From contig CABOHA010000008.1 of the NCBI GenBank assembly GCA_902399975.1, positions 1-53,357 on the forward strand: 53,357 nucleotides of DNA, read 5' to 3'. The notes below the pieces were generated by a model. The model had not been told where the DNA came from. It was given only the letters and a program-made list of their open reading frames with translations, and ran no database searches. The first letter of the stretch is position 1, and every line of letters begins with the position of its first letter. The DNA is from Coriobacteriaceae bacterium. Its GTDB lineage: Bacteria; Actinomycetota; Coriobacteriia; Coriobacteriales; Coriobacteriaceae. Both the position numbers and the translations under genes were made by a program. Below are positions 9,317-17,182 of the stretch, one piece after another.

Positions 9317-10750
9317 TTAGCGGCGCTCGAGGACCGCGACGGTCTCGGTGTGGTCGGTGTGAGGGAACATGTCGACCGGCGTGATCTTGAGCAGGCGATA
9401 ACCTCCGTCGAGGAGCTGGTGTAGGTCGCGCTCTTGGGTCACGGGGTTGCAGCTGATATAGGTGATGCGGCGCGGCTTGAGTGCGCAAGCGGCTTCGAGA
9501 AACTCTGGTGTGGAGCCGGCGCGTGGCGGGTCGATGGAGAGAACGTCAACGCGCTCGTTGTTATCGGCGGCGTCCAGGATGTAATCGGTGGCGTCGTCGG
9601 CCATAAACCAAGCGCTGCGGGTGAGGCCGTTGAGCTCGGCATTGCGACGTGCGTCGGCAATGCCCGCCGGGTTGCGCTCCACGCCGAGCAGCATAATGCC
9701 GACGCCCCTGTCCTGAGCATCCTTCGCGGCGCACAGACCGATGGTGCCGCTGCCGCAGTAGGCATCCATAAGCACATCGCCCTGGCGCAGGTCCATGCCT
9801 TCGATGGCGAGCCGGTAGAGCAGTTCGGTCTGCTGCGGGTTGGTCTGGTAGAACGCGGTGGGGGAGATGTCGAACTCGCAGCCGAGCAGCTGGTCGCGCA
9901 TGCACTCGGCGCCATAGACGATACGAGTCTCCTCACCCAAGATGGCGTTACCGGGACGGCCATTGATATTTTGGGCAACGGTGACGATATGCGGATCGAG
10001 TGCCGCGACGGTCTCAAAGAACTCCTGTGCATGCGGTAAGTCACGCTGGGCGGTCACGAGCGTAACCATGACCTGGTCGGTACGCCAACCGCAGCGGACG
10101 ACGGCATAGCGAAGCAAACCAAGATGCTTGTCCTCATTAAAGGCGGGAATATGCAGCCGCTCAGCTTCGCGCGCGATGCCGTTGAGAATCTGACGGGCAC
10201 CTGGCGCCTCGACAGGACACTCGGGTACGGCAACGATCTTGTGCGTGCCGCGCTCAAAGAAACCGCAACGGACAGCGCCCTCCTTGCCGGGAGCAAAGGG
10301 AGTGGCAGCCTTATGACGAAAGCCACGCGGCGCAGGATATTTACCCGGGTCGCCCAAGGTGACACCCATACCACGAATGGGATCGACAGCAATACCCTCG
10401 CGCTCGCAGAGCTCGGCAAACAGCTCTTCCATAGCAGCCTGCTTGGCCGCCAGCTGCTTCTTATAAGGACGATTGATCGCCGTGCATCCACCACAAGCCC
10501 GCATGATGGAACAAGGCGACTTGGGATCCACGGCCTTTCGCGCAGGCGAAACCGAATCTTTATGTGGGCGCTTGGTGCGAGTCTGAGATGCCTTGTCCTC
10601 GCTCCGACGAGAGCCGGGACGCTTGGCCTTAGCCTTACCCTTCGCATCCTGAGACGACTTGGATTTCTTAGAAGATTTTTTCTCCTCCGACCCTTCAGTC
10701 GCTTCGATCAAAGCACGACGAGCCCTACGCTCCGCACGAGATTCTGCCAT
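9317..10750 (-). CDS. TrmA/RlmD-family RNA (uracil-5-)-methyltransferase
   Basis: SAM-dependent methyltransferase that makes m5U in 23S rRNA or tRNA; which RNA is undetermined. The 477 residues begin with about 75 Lys/Arg/Ser-rich residues likely to bind RNA, in place of a clear TRAM domain. Then come C80, C86 and C89 of CSIMRACGGC, as in [4Fe-4S] RlmD-type enzymes. A SAM motif (DAYCGSGTIGL) follows, then DPPRAG, the catalytic Cys of YISCNPVTQERD and the general-base Glu of HTETV. The start ATG (10748-10750) has only a weak GTGGGG upstream. It is convergent with the PHP gene. Confidence 0.88.
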   Translation of the reverse strand: MAESRAERRARRALIEATEGSEEKKSSKKSKSSQDAKGKAKAKRPGSRRSEDKASQTRTKRPHKDSVSPARKAVDPKSPCSIMRACGGCTAINRPYKKQLAAKQAAMEELFAELCEREGIAVDPIRGMGVTLGDPGKYPAPRGFRHKAATPFAPGKEGAVRCGFFERGTHKIVAVPECPVEAPGARQILNGIAREAERLHIPAFNEDKHLGLLRYAVVRCGWRTDQVMVTLVTAQRDLPHAQEFFETVAALDPHIVTVAQNINGRPGNAILGEETRIVYGAECMRDQLLGCEFDISPTAFYQTNPQQTELLYRLAIEGMDLRQGDVLMDAYCGSGTIGLCAAKDAQDRGVGIMLLGVERNPAGIADARRNAELNGLTRSAWFMADDATDYILDAADNNERVDVLSIDPPRAGSTPEFLEAACALKPRRITYISCNPVTQERDLHQLLDGGYRLLKITPVDMFPHTDHTETVAVLERR

Positions 10751-10857
10751 GAATTAACCCCACTAATTTACAAATTGAAATCTGAAAGCATTGTACCGTG
10801 CCAAGCTAGCGGACGATATGCAAGCACCCATTTCATGTTAGTGATAAGCCCAACGAC

Positions 10858-10998
10858 GTTTGCCCGCCGGGTGCCGGGGCTGGGGTTAAGTTTGTCGCGA
10901 GTTCCGCACGAACAGGAGAGCACTTAATGTGCTCTCCGTCGTGAGCAGGACTGTAGAGCAGCAAACTTAACCCCTGCCCCGGCACCCGGCGGGCAAAT
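10858..10998. repeat. Long palindromic repeat with conserved inner hairpin
   Basis: Arms at 10858-10894 and 10962-10998 match over 37 nt with one internal mismatch and one end wobble. Inside the loop lies TGTCGCGAGTTCCGCACG (10893-10910), then the hairpin GGAGAGCAC-TTAAT-GTGCTCTCC (10915-10937). The same 18-mer followed by a CACTTAATGTG hairpin recurs at 53315-53357. It fills most of the 339-bp gap between the methyltransferase and the ABC importer; no gene is seen there. Confidence 0.85.
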
Positions 10999-11053
10999 CC
11001 TCCCTTGTACTCTATCAAGGTAAAGTGTATGATGCTGAACGTTACATGATTCA

Positions 11054-11069
11054 CTTTACTTAACTAAAG
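11054..11069. promoter_or_regulatory. Palindromic operator candidate shared with ilvE
   Basis: CTTTACTTAACTAAAG, palindromic at 14 of 16 positions, lies 20 bp before the substrate-binding protein start. A near-identical site (CTTTACTTAGTTAAAG) precedes ilvE at 42345. Its place next to the SD suggests repression by an amino-acid responsive regulator; the regulator is not identified. Confidence 0.45.
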
Positions 11070-11089
11070 TGCCATCAAGGGGGAATACC

Positions 11090-11950
11090 ATGAATACCGA
11101 TATGTCTCGTCGTCAGTTTGTTGGTCTAGCCGGCTCGCTTGCCACGGTGCTTGGCCTTGGTCTCGTCGGCTGCGGCGGTGGTGCCGGCAAGGGCTCCGCT
11201 GCTGGCTCTGCCGCGGGCAAGGATGTGAAGGGCGCTGCGGAGTCCAAGAAGCTCGTCGTGGGCTTTGACAAGTCCTATCCTCCGTATGGCTTTGTGGGCG
11301 ACGATGGCGAGTACACCGGCTTTGACCTCGACCTTGCCAAGGCCGTTGCCGATAAGCAAGGCTGGGAGGTCAAATACGAGGCTATCGACTGGGATGCCAA
11401 GGACACGCTGCTCAACTCGGGTGCCATCAACTGCATCTGGAACGGCTTTACCATGGAGGGCCGCGAGGACGACTACACGTTCTCCGAGTCTTACATGCTC
11501 AACGAGCAGGTGCTCGTGGTCAAGAAGGACGCGGGTATCAAGAGCTGGGACGATCTTGCCGGCAAGACCGTGATTACCCAGACTGATTCCGCCGCACAGG
11601 ACGTGCTCGAGGGCGACCAGAAGGATCTGGCCGCGACGTTTGCCACGCTCGATACCATCGGTGAGTACAACACGGCGTTTATGCAGCTCGAGAGTGGTGC
11701 AGTCGATGCCGTTGCCTGTGACCTCTCGATCGCTCAGTATCAGCTTGCCGCCAAGCCCGATGCCTATACGCAGCTCGACAAGCCGTTGTCCAGCGAGCAC
11801 TACGCCGTTGGCTTTAAGAAGGGCGACACCAAGTCCGCCGATGCCGTGACCGAGTCGCTCAAGGCGCTCTATGAGGACGGCACGGTCAAGGACCTGTGCG
11901 ATAAGTACGCAAGCTATGGTCTATCCTTCGACAACTGGGTTCTCAAATAG
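11090..11950 (+). CDS. Amino-acid ABC transporter substrate-binding lipoprotein
   Basis: Extracytoplasmic binding protein of the polar amino-acid (PAAT) family, 286 residues. The N-terminus has a twin-arginine-like SRRQFVG, a hydrophobic stretch and lipobox LVGC with Cys28, suggesting a lipoprotein, possibly Tat-exported. The mature domain begins KKLVVGFDKSYPPYGFVGDDGEYTGFDLDLA and continues with the canonical NCIWNGFTMEGRE and DDLAGKTVITQTDSAAQ segments. The start is the ATG at 11090 after AAGGGGGA. It is the first gene of an importer operon whose permease and ATPase follow. The ligand (glutamine, cystine or another) cannot be fixed. Confidence 0.92.
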   Translation: MNTDMSRRQFVGLAGSLATVLGLGLVGCGGGAGKGSAAGSAAGKDVKGAAESKKLVVGFDKSYPPYGFVGDDGEYTGFDLDLAKAVADKQGWEVKYEAIDWDAKDTLLNSGAINCIWNGFTMEGREDDYTFSESYMLNEQVLVVKKDAGIKSWDDLAGKTVITQTDSAAQDVLEGDQKDLAATFATLDTIGEYNTAFMQLESGAVDAVACDLSIAQYQLAAKPDAYTQLDKPLSSEHYAVGFKKGDTKSADAVTESLKALYEDGTVKDLCDKYASYGLSFDNWVLK

Positions 11951-12054
11951 CGGCTTTCCCAGGCACCCGATTTTGCCGTTCAAACCGTCGCTTGCGTACA
12001 TTTAGTACGCGGCACTCCTCTTTCACGGCAAACTCGGGCACCTGAAAAACCCGC
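11950..12054. repeat. Intra-operon palindromic repeat
   Basis: Imperfect 30-nt arms (11950-11979 and 12025-12054, including AGGCACCCGA / TCGGGCACCT) enclose a small inner hairpin GCGTAC-ATTTA-GTACGC at 11994-12010. It begins right at the end of the binding-protein gene and separates it from the permease. Such hairpins commonly stabilise upstream mRNA and let binding proteins outnumber permeases; that effect here is inferred. Confidence 0.8.
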
Positions 12055-12100
12055 TTTAGCATTGGGTTCGCTGTTCCGTTACTGTGAAAGAGAGCTTGGG

Positions 12101-12754
12101 TTGTCTATTCAGGTCATGATGCAGATGCTTGGCCAGGGATTCTTGGTCAGTTTGCAGCTGTTTGTGCTGACGCTGCTGGGGTCGATTCCGCTGGGAATCC
12201 CCGTGGCGTTTATGCGCATGAGCAAAATTGCGCCGCTCCGCTGGATTGCGCGCATCTACATTTCGGTGATGCGCGGTACGCCGCTCATGTTGCAGATGTT
12301 TGCCATCTACTTTGCCCCGTACTACGTGTTTGGCATTTCGCTCACGCCCGATTCCAAGTGGACGGCGTGCGTCGTGGCGTTCATCATCAACTATGCCGGC
12401 TACTTTGCCGAGATCTATCGCTCGGGCCTGCAGTCCATTCCGCGCGGTCAATACGAGGCTGCCGAGGTGCTGGGCTACTCGCGCATGCAGACGTTTCTGT
12501 ATATCGTGATGCCGCAGGTCGCCAAGCGCATTTTGCCGGCGATGGGCAACGAGATTATCACGCTGGTCAAGGATACGTCGCTGGCATTTGCCATTGGCGT
12601 GGGCGAGATGTTCTCGACGGCCAAGGCGCTGGTCGCCTCGCAGGTGAGCATGGTGCCGTTTGCAATTGCGGCGCTGATTTACTGGGTCTTTAACTTCGTC
12701 GTCGAGATGCTGCTGGGCGCTGCCGAAAAGCGACTTGACTACTACCACGACTAG
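12101..12754 (+). CDS. Amino-acid ABC transporter permease
   Basis: Membrane permease of the PAAT family, 217 residues from this start. Hydrophobic helices begin at GQGFLVSLQLFVLTLLGSIP; the EAA-loop motif QYEAAEVLGYSRMQTFLYIVMPQ is in the middle, followed by the usual AIGVGEMF segment. Start choice is uncertain: TTG at 12101 has a GAAAGAGAG purine stretch upstream, ATG at 12116 is in frame, and TTG at 12062 would extend into the repeat. Downstream is the ATPase gene, 38 bp away. Confidence 0.87.
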   Translation: MSIQVMMQMLGQGFLVSLQLFVLTLLGSIPLGIPVAFMRMSKIAPLRWIARIYISVMRGTPLMLQMFAIYFAPYYVFGISLTPDSKWTACVVAFIINYAGYFAEIYRSGLQSIPRGQYEAAEVLGYSRMQTFLYIVMPQVAKRILPAMGNEIITLVKDTSLAFAIGVGEMFSTAKALVASQVSMVPFAIAALIYWVFNFVVEMLLGAAEKRLDYYHD

Positions 12755-12792
12755 CCTGTTCCGTCGTGCTTTTCAAACACATGGAGGTTCCC

Positions 12793-13557
12793 GTGTCCGG
12801 AACGGTAATGAATATAGCGAACGCACGCAAGGCGTTTGGCGGCAATGAGGTGCTCAAGGATATCTCGCTCGAGGTAAAGCGTGGCGAGGTCGTGGCGATT
12901 ATCGGGCCTTCGGGCGGCGGTAAGTCCACGCTTCTGCGCTGTGCCACGCTGCTCGAGACGCTCGATGGTGGCTCGCTCTCGTTTGGCGACCTTGCCGTCG
13001 CGACGGATGCGGGTTCGGGCGCGGTGTACGCAAAGGGCGATGTACCTAAACAGGCGCGCTCGCGGTTTGGTCTGGTGTTTCAGAACTACAATCTGTTCCC
13101 ACACTATACCGTGATGAAAAACATCACCGATGCACCGATCCGCGTGCTTAAGCGCCCGCGTGAGCAGGTGGAGGCCCGCGCACACGAGCTTATTGCACAG
13201 ATGGGACTTACGGGTAACGAGAACAAGGTGCCCTGCGAGCTTTCGGGCGGTCAGCAGCAGCGCGTGAGTATTGCCCGCGCCTTGGCACTCGACCCGGAAA
13301 TCTTGTTCTTTGACGAGCCGACCTCGGCGCTCGATCCCGAGCTAACGGCCGAGGTGCTGCGCGTCATTAAGGACCTCGCTGCGCAGAATATGACGATGGT
13401 GATCGTGACACACGCGATGCAGTTTGCCCGCGACGTTGCCGACCGCGTGGTCTTTATGGACGGCGGCCGCATTGTCGAAGAGGGTTCTGCCGAGCAGGTC
13501 ATCGACCATCCACGCGAGCAGCGCACCCGTGAGTTCTTGAGCCGTATCGAGGGATAG
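12793..13557 (+). CDS. Amino-acid ABC transporter ATP-binding protein
   Basis: ATPase that powers the importer, 254 residues. Walker A GPSGGGKST is at about 38-46, the Q-loop in FQNYNLFPHYTV, the signature LSGGQQQR, Walker B ILFFDEPTSALDP, and the switch His in VTHAMQFA. I chose GTG at 12793, because TGGAGG lies five bases upstream of it; the in-frame ATG at 12781 overlaps that SD. There is a roughly 15-residue insert (TDAGSGAVYAKGDVP) between Walker A and the Q-loop compared with GlnQ-like proteins. Last gene of the operon, followed by a terminator. Confidence 0.93.
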   Translation: MSGTVMNIANARKAFGGNEVLKDISLEVKRGEVVAIIGPSGGGKSTLLRCATLLETLDGGSLSFGDLAVATDAGSGAVYAKGDVPKQARSRFGLVFQNYNLFPHYTVMKNITDAPIRVLKRPREQVEARAHELIAQMGLTGNENKVPCELSGGQQQRVSIARALALDPEILFFDEPTSALDPELTAEVLRVIKDLAAQNMTMVIVTHAMQFARDVADRVVFMDGGRIVEEGSAEQVIDHPREQRTREFLSRIEG

Positions 13558-13590
13558 GCTCAGGTATTTACTCAACCATTAATTGAGGCG

Positions 13591-13627
13591 AAGCCGCCGC
13601 AGGTCTTACGGTCTGTGGCGGCTTTTT
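13591..13627 (+). terminator. Terminator of the amino-acid importer operon
   Basis: Stem AAGCCGCCGCAG / CTGTGGCGGCTT followed by TTTGTTT. Confidence 0.9.
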
Positions 13628-13758
13628 GTTTGCATCGACGGGGTTCAATAAACGCCTCACATGCTTGTCTCTTCCTCTCGCCGCCTGTATTCATACGTGC
13701 GCCGAAAGGTATGCATGGACAGCCGCCCGTGAGGGTAGGGTGGTGGCATAGGACATTT

Positions 13759-13823
13759 GGAGGGTGAGTCGGCTCGGCTGCCGACCATGCTGCTCCCGGG
13801 ACGGCACCGACCGCGAACCCTCC
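13759..13823 (+). other. Structured leader upstream of the EF-G-like gene
   Basis: GGAGGGT (13759-13765) pairs with ACCCTCC (13817-13823) and encloses a GTCGGC / GCCGAC hairpin (13768-13785). A further GC-rich hairpin CGTCGCGCATTGCGCGCGG precedes the SD. It does not match a riboswitch class I know. Could be a leader controlling the downstream gene, or just GC-rich spacer. Confidence 0.35.
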
Positions 13824-13867
13824 CCGTTGGCGTCGCGCATTGCGCGCGGCCCTGCAAGGAGGTCATC

Positions 13868-15943
13868 ATGGGTGCTCCCAAGACCGGTAACGTAAGGAAC
13901 GTGGTGCTCGTAGGCCAAGGCGGGGTGGGCAAGACTTCACTCGCCGAGGCCATGCTCCACCTTTCCGGCAAGACCGCCCGCCTGGGCGGCCACGACGGCA
14001 CCAAGCCCACGCTCGACTATGACCCTGAAGAGGTCAAGCGTTCATTCTCCATCTCGACGACCATCGCGCCGATCGACTGGAAGGGCGCCCGCATCAACGT
14101 GCTCGATGCCCCGTGCTATCCCGATTTTATCGGCGACGCCTATGCCGCGATGAGCGTCTGCGAGACGGCTCTGTTTGTTGTCGACGCCGAGGCCGGCCCG
14201 CAGCCTACGACGGTTAAGCTCTGGTATGCCGCCGAGGACCTGCGCCTGGCGCGCGCGGTGTTCGTAAACCGTCTGTCGCGTTCCGAGGCCAGCTTTGCGA
14301 CCACGATGGACCTGCTGCAGGAGCGCTTTGGTACGCGTCTGGGCGCCGTGACCCTTCCCTGGGGCGAGGGCGAGGACTTTGACGGCATTATCGACCTGGT
14401 GCGCATGAAGGCGCGCCATTGCAACGGCGCTGAAGCCGTTGAGTCGGAGATCCCCGAGGAGTATCGTGCCCAGGCCGAGGAGGCCCATGACCATCTGTGC
14501 GAGTTGGTGGCCGAGGCCGACGACGAACTGATGATGAAATACCTGGAAGGCGAGGAGACACTGACGCAGGAAGAGCTCGAGGGCCTGCTGTCGAAGGCGA
14601 TTGCCGAGCGCATTTTTGTGCCGGTCTTTGCGGGCGATTGCATTAAGGAGCAGGGCGTCAACTCGCTGATGGACGACATCGCCACGTACTTCCCGGCGCC
14701 GACCGACTACGGCGAGATGCCGCTCATCGACGGCGACTCGCTCAAGATCTCGAGTGACGATGACCGTCCGGTGGCATTTGTGTTTAAGACCCTGGCCGAT
14801 CCGCAACAGGGTCGCATCAGCTTTATCAAGGTGCTGACGGGCACGCTTGAGCCGGGCCTTGAGCTGATCAATGCGCGCACGCGCAAGGGCGAGCGTCTGG
14901 CTCACCTGTATGTGATGTGCGGTCGTGACATGACTGAGGTCGGCCACGCCTATGCCGGCGATATCATCGTGGCGCCCAAACTGGCTGCCGATACGGGCGA
15001 CACGCTCTCGATTACCGGTAAGGTCGAGGCTGCGGCGTTTAAGTTCCCCAACTCGCAGTACCGTATTGCCATCGAGGCCGAGAATCGCGGCGACGAAGAG
15101 AAGCTCTACACGTTTATCGAGAAGGCCTGCAAGGCCGATCCGACCATGAGTATCGACCGCGACGAGGAGACCGGGCAGACCATCATCTCGGCGGTGGGCG
15201 AGGCGCAGGTTTCGGTGCTGCTCAACCGTTTGGAGGACCGTACCAAGGTTGTGGCAAAGAGCGTGCCGATCCGCATTCCGTATCGCGAGACCATCCGCCG
15301 CACGGCAAGCGCCCAGGGTCGCCACAAGAAGCAGACCGGCGGCGCCGGTCAGTACGGCGACTGCTGGCTGCGCGTGGAGCCGCTCATTGGGCCCGACGGC
15401 ACGAGCGACGGCTATGAGTTTGTTGACGAGGTCGTGGGCGGCCGCATCCCGCGCTCGCTCATCCCCGCCGTGGACAAGGGTGTCCAGGAGACCATGAAGG
15501 ACGGCATCATCGCTGGCTACCCGCTCACGGGCATTCGCGTGGCTGTGTACGACGGCTCGTATCACAGCGTCGACTCCAACGAGATGGCGTTCCGCGCGGC
15601 GGCTCGCATCGGCCTGCGCAAGGCGTGTGCCGATGCCGACCCGGTGGTGCTGGAGCCCATCGAGGAAATTACGGTGACTATCCCCGAGAGCTATGCCGGC
15701 GCCGTGATGGGCGACATCTCGGCCTCGCGCGGTCGCGTGACGGGTATGGAGACCGACGAGCGCGGCGATACCGTGGTCATTGCCCAGGCCCCGCTGGCCG
15801 AGCTGACGGATTACTCGACGCGTCTGCGCTCTATTACGCGCGGCACGGGCGACTTTACCATGGAGCCCGCAGGCTATGAGCAGGTGCCTTATGACGTGCA
15901 GGCCAAGCTGGTCGAGCGCTATGAGGAGGGCCGCGCTAAGTAG
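13868..15943 (+). CDS. Elongation factor G-like protein with altered GTPase motifs
   Basis: A 691-residue paralogue of EF-G with the full domain order I-V (TETQ-like RHKKQTGGAGQYGD near 490, then domains IV and V). The P-loop is intact (GQGGVGKTS, about 16-24). The G3 motif, normally DTPGH, reads DAPCY at about 80-84, and the G4 motif, normally NKxD, reads NRLS at about 134-137. Loss of the G3 Gly and G4 Asp suggests weak or altered GTP hydrolysis and specificity. Related EF-G2 proteins in actinobacteria are non-essential and lack ribosome-stimulated GTPase; the role here is open. The ATG at 13868 follows an excellent AAGGAGG; the frame extends upstream without conserved sequence. No rps or tuf genes are adjacent, so it is not the housekeeping fusA. 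Confidence 0.9.
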   Translation: MGAPKTGNVRNVVLVGQGGVGKTSLAEAMLHLSGKTARLGGHDGTKPTLDYDPEEVKRSFSISTTIAPIDWKGARINVLDAPCYPDFIGDAYAAMSVCETALFVVDAEAGPQPTTVKLWYAAEDLRLARAVFVNRLSRSEASFATTMDLLQERFGTRLGAVTLPWGEGEDFDGIIDLVRMKARHCNGAEAVESEIPEEYRAQAEEAHDHLCELVAEADDELMMKYLEGEETLTQEELEGLLSKAIAERIFVPVFAGDCIKEQGVNSLMDDIATYFPAPTDYGEMPLIDGDSLKISSDDDRPVAFVFKTLADPQQGRISFIKVLTGTLEPGLELINARTRKGERLAHLYVMCGRDMTEVGHAYAGDIIVAPKLAADTGDTLSITGKVEAAAFKFPNSQYRIAIEAENRGDEEKLYTFIEKACKADPTMSIDRDEETGQTIISAVGEAQVSVLLNRLEDRTKVVAKSVPIRIPYRETIRRTASAQGRHKKQTGGAGQYGDCWLRVEPLIGPDGTSDGYEFVDEVVGGRIPRSLIPAVDKGVQETMKDGIIAGYPLTGIRVAVYDGSYHSVDSNEMAFRAAARIGLRKACADADPVVLEPIEEITVTIPESYAGAVMGDISASRGRVTGMETDERGDTVVIAQAPLAELTDYSTRLRSITRGTGDFTMEPAGYEQVPYDVQAKLVERYEEGRAK

Positions 15944-15978
15944 CGTGTGGCTTTGTCTGCAATGTAGGTGCTGACGAA

Positions 15979-16010
15979 AAGGCCGCCCTGGGTAACCGGG
16001 GCGGCCTTAT
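15979..16010. terminator. Bidirectional terminator
   Basis: AAGGCCGCCC / GGGCGGCCTT stem; TTAT follows on plus, and on minus the stem is followed by TTTTCG. It separates convergent EF-G-like and nuclease genes. Confidence 0.82.
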
Positions 16011-16011
16011 T

Positions 16012-16042
16012 TGATCCCTTGGGGACGGAGGAAAACGGATCA
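16012..16042. repeat. Short REP-like palindrome
   Basis: TGATCC...GGATCA with an internal GGGGACGG word, wedged between the terminator and the nuclease gene end. Same asymmetric GGGAC word as other palindromes in the window. Confidence 0.55.
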
Positions 16043-16072
16043 TTTTTTGGGTTACGGGCGGCGCGGTCGGCA

Positions 16073-17053
16073 CTAGTCTCCGGATGCCTGGTTGCGGCCG
16101 GTGGCGTAGTCGATCTGCACGTGCGGCTGCAGGTTGTAGCAGTACACGTGGAAGCACAGGGTTTTGCCGTGGTCTTCGATCGATTGTGCTTCCAGACGAA
16201 TGCCACGACAGACGAGCTCCTCCTCGTTGTACATAGGCGTGACGCGATAGAGCACGTGGTTGCCCGTGTCGCGGACGTAGTCGAGGATCTGCTCTTCAAA
16301 CGGCAGCATGCCCGTCTCGTTGAGATAGCGCGTGCCGGTGAGGAGATTCTTGCGGTTGGCGTTTTCGCCGCAGAGTGACCAGGCGATGAGGTGGCAGCGG
16401 TTGTAGAGGCTCTGGCCTGGAATAAAGTCGTAGCGCTGCTGGTGCCAACCGGTAGGATGGATACGCGAGATATCGCCGCGCTTGCCCTGACCGAGCGATT
16501 CGGGGCCCACGCAGGCGAGCGCCTTGCGAGTGCGGCCCAGGCTGTCGAGCTTGGAGAATTTCTTAAAGCAGCCCTCTTCGGTGGCACGATCGTATTCATC
16601 GAGTGTGAATGACGGCGTGCCGAGCGGATGCGTGCCGTCGGCGCGGAGGGCAACGTAGGGGTTGCCGGCGTAGTCGGGAATGCTGCTGAGATATACACCG
16701 CGGGCGCGGTTGAGGTCGGGGTTTTCGACCTCGTCGATGGGGGTGGCGACGCTGTCCGCGGAAGCGTCATCGGTGTCGCTTGCGGCGGAATCGGGGCCAT
16801 CGCCAGAGTCTTGGCTATTTTGAGAGTCCTCGGAGCTCGCTGTTCCCGATTCGAGCCGGGCGACCAAGTCCGCTTCGTCGTCGGTACGGCTGGGACTCTC
16901 GTTTTGCTTCTCGGCCAGAGCCGCTGCCTGCTCATCGCTTTGCGGTGATAACAGCTTGGGCGCTCCGTCGAGCGACCCTGTGAACAGCGCAAACCCCAGC
17001 ACCACGGCGGTGCCGATGGAAAGTGCTTGCTTGTAGGCGGACTTGCGCGACAT
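16073..17053 (-). CDS. Secreted DNA/RNA non-specific endonuclease
   Basis: 326 residues. The N-terminus is basic then hydrophobic (KQALSIGTAVVLGFALFTGSL), an uncleaved anchor or signal peptide. A Ser/Asp/Ala-rich acidic linker covers about 40-115. The C-terminal half carries the beta-beta-alpha-metal nuclease core: YNRCHLIAWSLCGENANRKNLLTGTRYLN, with the catalytic His in RCHL and the metal-site Asn downstream. The usual DRGH is varied to NRCH. It probably degrades extracellular nucleic acid for nutrition or biofilm turnover. The SD (AGGAG) is inside an inverted repeat. Confidence 0.87.
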   Translation of the reverse strand: MSRKSAYKQALSIGTAVVLGFALFTGSLDGAPKLLSPQSDEQAAALAEKQNESPSRTDDEADLVARLESGTASSEDSQNSQDSGDGPDSAASDTDDASADSVATPIDEVENPDLNRARGVYLSSIPDYAGNPYVALRADGTHPLGTPSFTLDEYDRATEEGCFKKFSKLDSLGRTRKALACVGPESLGQGKRGDISRIHPTGWHQQRYDFIPGQSLYNRCHLIAWSLCGENANRKNLLTGTRYLNETGMLPFEEQILDYVRDTGNHVLYRVTPMYNEEELVCRGIRLEAQSIEDHGKTLCFHVYCYNLQPHVQIDYATGRNQASGD

Positions 17054-17056
17054 TGA

Positions 17057-17101
17057 GGCTCCTGGATGGACGGTTGGGAATCTACCAGTCTAGCAGGAGC
17101 C
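17057..17101 (-). promoter_or_regulatory. SD-sequestering hairpin candidate
   Basis: Read on the minus strand, GGCTCCTG in the 5' leader pairs perfectly over 8 bp with CAGGAGCC, which contains the SD of the nuclease gene three bases before its ATG. Folding would hide the ribosome site. Confidence 0.45.
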
Positions 17102-17182
17102 GGCAGAGGCCGTTCTGTCGAACAAATACTTAAGATTTGGGACAAACGCTACTGGTTCATTTGCTTCATATTTGACGTATGG

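Noticed and set aside
13759..13867. Known riboswitch class upstream of EF-G-like gene
   Set aside because: Hairpins are clear, but no conserved core of a known aptamer was recognised.
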